From Hyphomicrobiales bacterium (GTDB taxonomy: Bacteria; Pseudomonadota; Alphaproteobacteria; Rhizobiales; Xanthobacteraceae): a stretch of 8,394 nt of DNA. Location of the stretch: positions 1-8,394 of the forward strand of contig JAHFPO010000105.1 in the NCBI GenBank assembly GCA_023266695.1. The letters run 5' to 3'. Shown here piece after piece: positions 7,556 through 8,394 of the stretch. Under the pieces are notes generated by a model that saw only the letters and a list, made by a program, of their open reading frames with translations, did not search any database and was not told where the DNA came from. The position numbers and the translations under genes are program-made. Within the stretch, counting starts at the first letter, position 1, and each line of letters begins with the position of its first letter.

Positions 7556-7945
7556 TTATTTCCCCTCTCCCCTCGTGGGAGAGGGTGGATCGGTGCGAAG
7601 CACCGAGCCGGGAGAGGGGGTCACTTCGATTTCATTCAGGATTCGGTCGAGGACAAGGTTTGTCGATCTCAAAACGTAGTCATTCCAGAATCGTAAAACC
7701 TTGAAACCTTGATCTTCGAACCAGCGATCGCGCACCACATCCGATCGTCGCTCCACATGCTGGCCGCCATCAACTTCAATGACAAGTCTGTTTGAGAAGC
7801 TCACGAAATCAACGATATAAGGACCAATCGGAATTTGGCGCTTGAACTTCAAGCCGGCGAATCTGTTTGCTCGCAACCGATACCAGAGCCGCCGCTCAGC
7901 ATCGGTCATATTTTGACGTAAAGATTTAGCGTGCCTAGATGACAT
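7556..7945 (-). CDS. DUF559 endonuclease-like protein flanked by inverted repeats
   Basis: A 129-residue protein of the DUF559 family, placed with Vsr-like / PD-(D/E)XK nucleases. Visible: MTDAERRLWYRLRANRFAGL (13-32), KFKRQIPIGPYIVDFV (33-48, D46), LVIEVDGGQH (54-63, E57, D59, H63) and GFKVLRFWNDYVL (80-92), covering the expected active-site residues. The start at 7945 is chosen because GGGAGAGGGGG directly precedes the ATG; the frame is open to 7993, but that stretch is repeat-derived. M13 is an alternative start. The last residues before the terminal lysine (TPSPGSVLRTDPPSPTRGEG) are encoded by the left palindrome and are not part of the conserved domain. Two 60-base samples (7681-7740 and 7801-7860) are each 28/60 GC, far below a sample of the operon (6121-6180, 45/60), suggesting separate origin. 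Substrate unknown; DNA cleavage is inferred from the fold only. Confidence 0.88.
   Translation of the reverse strand: MSSRHAKSLRQNMTDAERRLWYRLRANRFAGLKFKRQIPIGPYIVDFVSFSNRLVIEVDGGQHVERRSDVVRDRWFEDQGFKVLRFWNDYVLRSTNLVLDRILNEIEVTPSPGSVLRTDPPSPTRGEGK
7562..7620 (+). repeat. Left 59-bp palindromic inverted repeat (DUF559 3' side)
   Basis: A stem CCCTCTCCC-ctcgt-GGGAGAGGG (7563-7585) is followed by an inner hairpin TCGGTGC-gaa-GCACCGA (7590-7606) and a tail GGGAGAGGGGG (7610-7620). The tail can also pair with the first ten bases (7562-7571), allowing a closed alternative fold. Reverse-complementing the copy at 7946-8004 and aligning by hand gives 48 of 59 identical positions without gaps. It encodes the C-terminal tail of the DUF559 protein and lies 30 nt after the operon stop. 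No T-run follows on the plus strand, so I do not call it a terminator. Confidence 0.9.
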
Positions 7946-8004
7946 CCCCCTCTCCCGCCTCGCCGCTACGCGGCTCGGCACCCTCTCCCACAAGGGGAGA
8001 GGGG
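7946..8004 (-). repeat. Right 59-bp palindromic inverted repeat (DUF559 5' side)
   Basis: This is the inverted partner of the repeat at 7562-7620. Read on the minus strand it begins CCCCTCTCCCCTTGTGGGAG, has an inner stem GCCGC-gta-GCGGC, and ends GGGAGAGGGGG immediately before the DUF559 ATG, so its end supplies the Shine-Dalgarno-like sequence. Three base pairs of the inner stem are swapped by paired changes relative to the left copy, keeping the fold. Confidence 0.9.
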
Positions 8005-8028
8005 AAGAAAATAATTCTCGCGCCCTCG

Positions 8029-8394
8029 TTAACCCCCAGCCGAAAAATCCGGTTGCACCGGCCCCTCGACGCCCTCGAATGCTCCGGGCTGCAATTCAGC
8101 GATCAGAATACGGTCGCGATCGACCGGCCCCGGCAGCGTCACCCGGCCGCGCGCCACGCGCGCAAATCCCATGCGCCCGTAATAGGGTTCGTCGCCGACC
8201 AGCAGCACAAGCTTCGCTCCATCCTTCCTCGCCGCCGCGAGCGAGGCCTCGATCATCCCCTGCCCGATGCCGCGGTCGCGGAACGGCGGCTCGATGGTGA
8301 GCGGGCCGAGCAAGAGCGCCGGCGTCTCGCCGATGCGGATCGGCGTCAGCCGCACCGAACCGACCAAAAGCGTGCCGATGCGCGCGGTGAAGGA
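8029..8394 (-). CDS. GNAT-family N-acetyltransferase (YhbS-like), 5' end cut by window edge
   Basis: The last 121 codons are visible, ending with TAA at 8029-8031. The frame is open through 8394, so the N-terminus lies outside; the apparent start at 8367 is only an internal TTG. The acetyl-CoA binding motif A is clear: LLGPLTIEPPFRDRGIGQGM, with R-x-x-G-x-G at visible residues 39-44 (RDRGIG). It is followed by AAARKDGAKLVLLVGDEPYY and YYGRMGFARV, typical of the YhbS/COG3153 group (LLGPLxVxPxxxxxGIG ... LGDxxYYxRxGF). The enzyme would transfer an acetyl group from acetyl-CoA to an unknown amine; substrates cannot be read from sequence. It is convergent with the MoxR operon and separated from it by the DUF559 repeat unit. 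No functional link to the operon is evident. Confidence 0.9.
   Translation of the reverse strand, partial: SFTARIGTLLVGSVRLTPIRIGETPALLLGPLTIEPPFRDRGIGQGMIEASLAAARKDGAKLVLLVGDEPYYGRMGFARVARGRVTLPGPVDRDRILIAELQPGAFEGVEGPVQPDFSAGG

Larger units (their letters stand above)
7562..8004. mobile_element. Putative composite unit: DUF559 gene between inverted palindromes
   Basis: The two 59-bp repeats are in inverted orientation and bracket a single low-GC gene whose ribosome-binding site and 3' coding end both lie inside them. The unit sits between convergent 3' ends (operon stop at 7531, acetyltransferase stop at 8029), where an insertion would be harmless. Without the unit, only about 54 nt of intergenic sequence would remain. 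I see no clear target-site duplication. That it moves as a unit is inference, by analogy with REP elements flanking RAYT transposase genes. Confidence 0.4.

Noticed and set aside
7562..7585. Hairpin after the operon as an intrinsic terminator
   Set aside because: The stem is strong, but no T-run follows it on the plus strand. It is better explained as part of the repeat family, though it may still affect transcription.
7946..7993. N-terminal extension of the DUF559 protein (MWERVPSRVAARRERG)
   Set aside because: It is entirely translated from the palindromic repeat. The ATG at 7945 has a strong ribosome-binding site immediately upstream.

Overview
This window is high-GC chromosomal DNA, most likely from an alphaproteobacterium of the Hyphomicrobiales (Rhizobiales). 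The evidence is the gene order (DUF1285 gene divergent from a MoxR / DUF58 / BatA-DUF4159 / large membrane protein operon), the protein sequences, and interspersed GC-rich palindromes typical of that group. I cannot name a genus.

Layout. Positions 1-333 (minus) hold the first 111 codons of a DUF1285 protein that runs off the left edge. A divergent intergenic region follows (334-531). A compact plus-strand operon then fills 532-7531: a MoxR AAA+ ATPase, a soluble DUF58 protein, a 929-residue membrane protein (BatA N-terminus, vWA-like region, amidotransferase-like region, C-terminal DUF4159), and a 687-residue membrane protein (vWA, amidotransferase-like fold, C-terminal membrane anchor). The first three genes are joined by a 4-nt gap and a 4-nt ATGA overlap. 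The fourth is separated by a pair of inverted palindromic units (5318-5443). These sit between two copies of AATGAGCG, so the palindromes look like an insertion into a once-tight gene junction. Beyond the operon, a small low-GC DUF559 (PD-(D/E)XK-type) endonuclease-like gene on the minus strand sits exactly between two 59-bp inverted repeats (7562-7620 and 7946-8004). The 3' part of a minus-strand GNAT acetyltransferase of the YhbS type closes the window (8029-8394).

How the genes work together. The operon matches, as far as I recall, the broadly conserved RL3499-RL3502 operon of Rhizobium leguminosarum, linked to cell morphology and envelope integrity. The predicted picture is a cytoplasmic MoxR ATPase with its DUF58 partner acting on two inner-membrane proteins whose large domains face the periplasm. 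The four proteins total 2272 residues and contain a single cysteine, so the amidotransferase-like folds cannot be catalytic in the usual way.

The most unusual part is the palindromic repeats. The DUF559 gene draws its ribosome-binding site from one flanking palindrome and its last 20 or so codons from the other. The two palindromes differ at 11 of 59 positions, and six of those changes form three compensatory base-pair swaps. The same paired-inverted-palindrome plan, without a gene inside, occurs within the operon. This suggests (as inference) a repeat family dispersed with, or maintained by, a small nuclease, in the way REP elements travel with their RAYT transposases.
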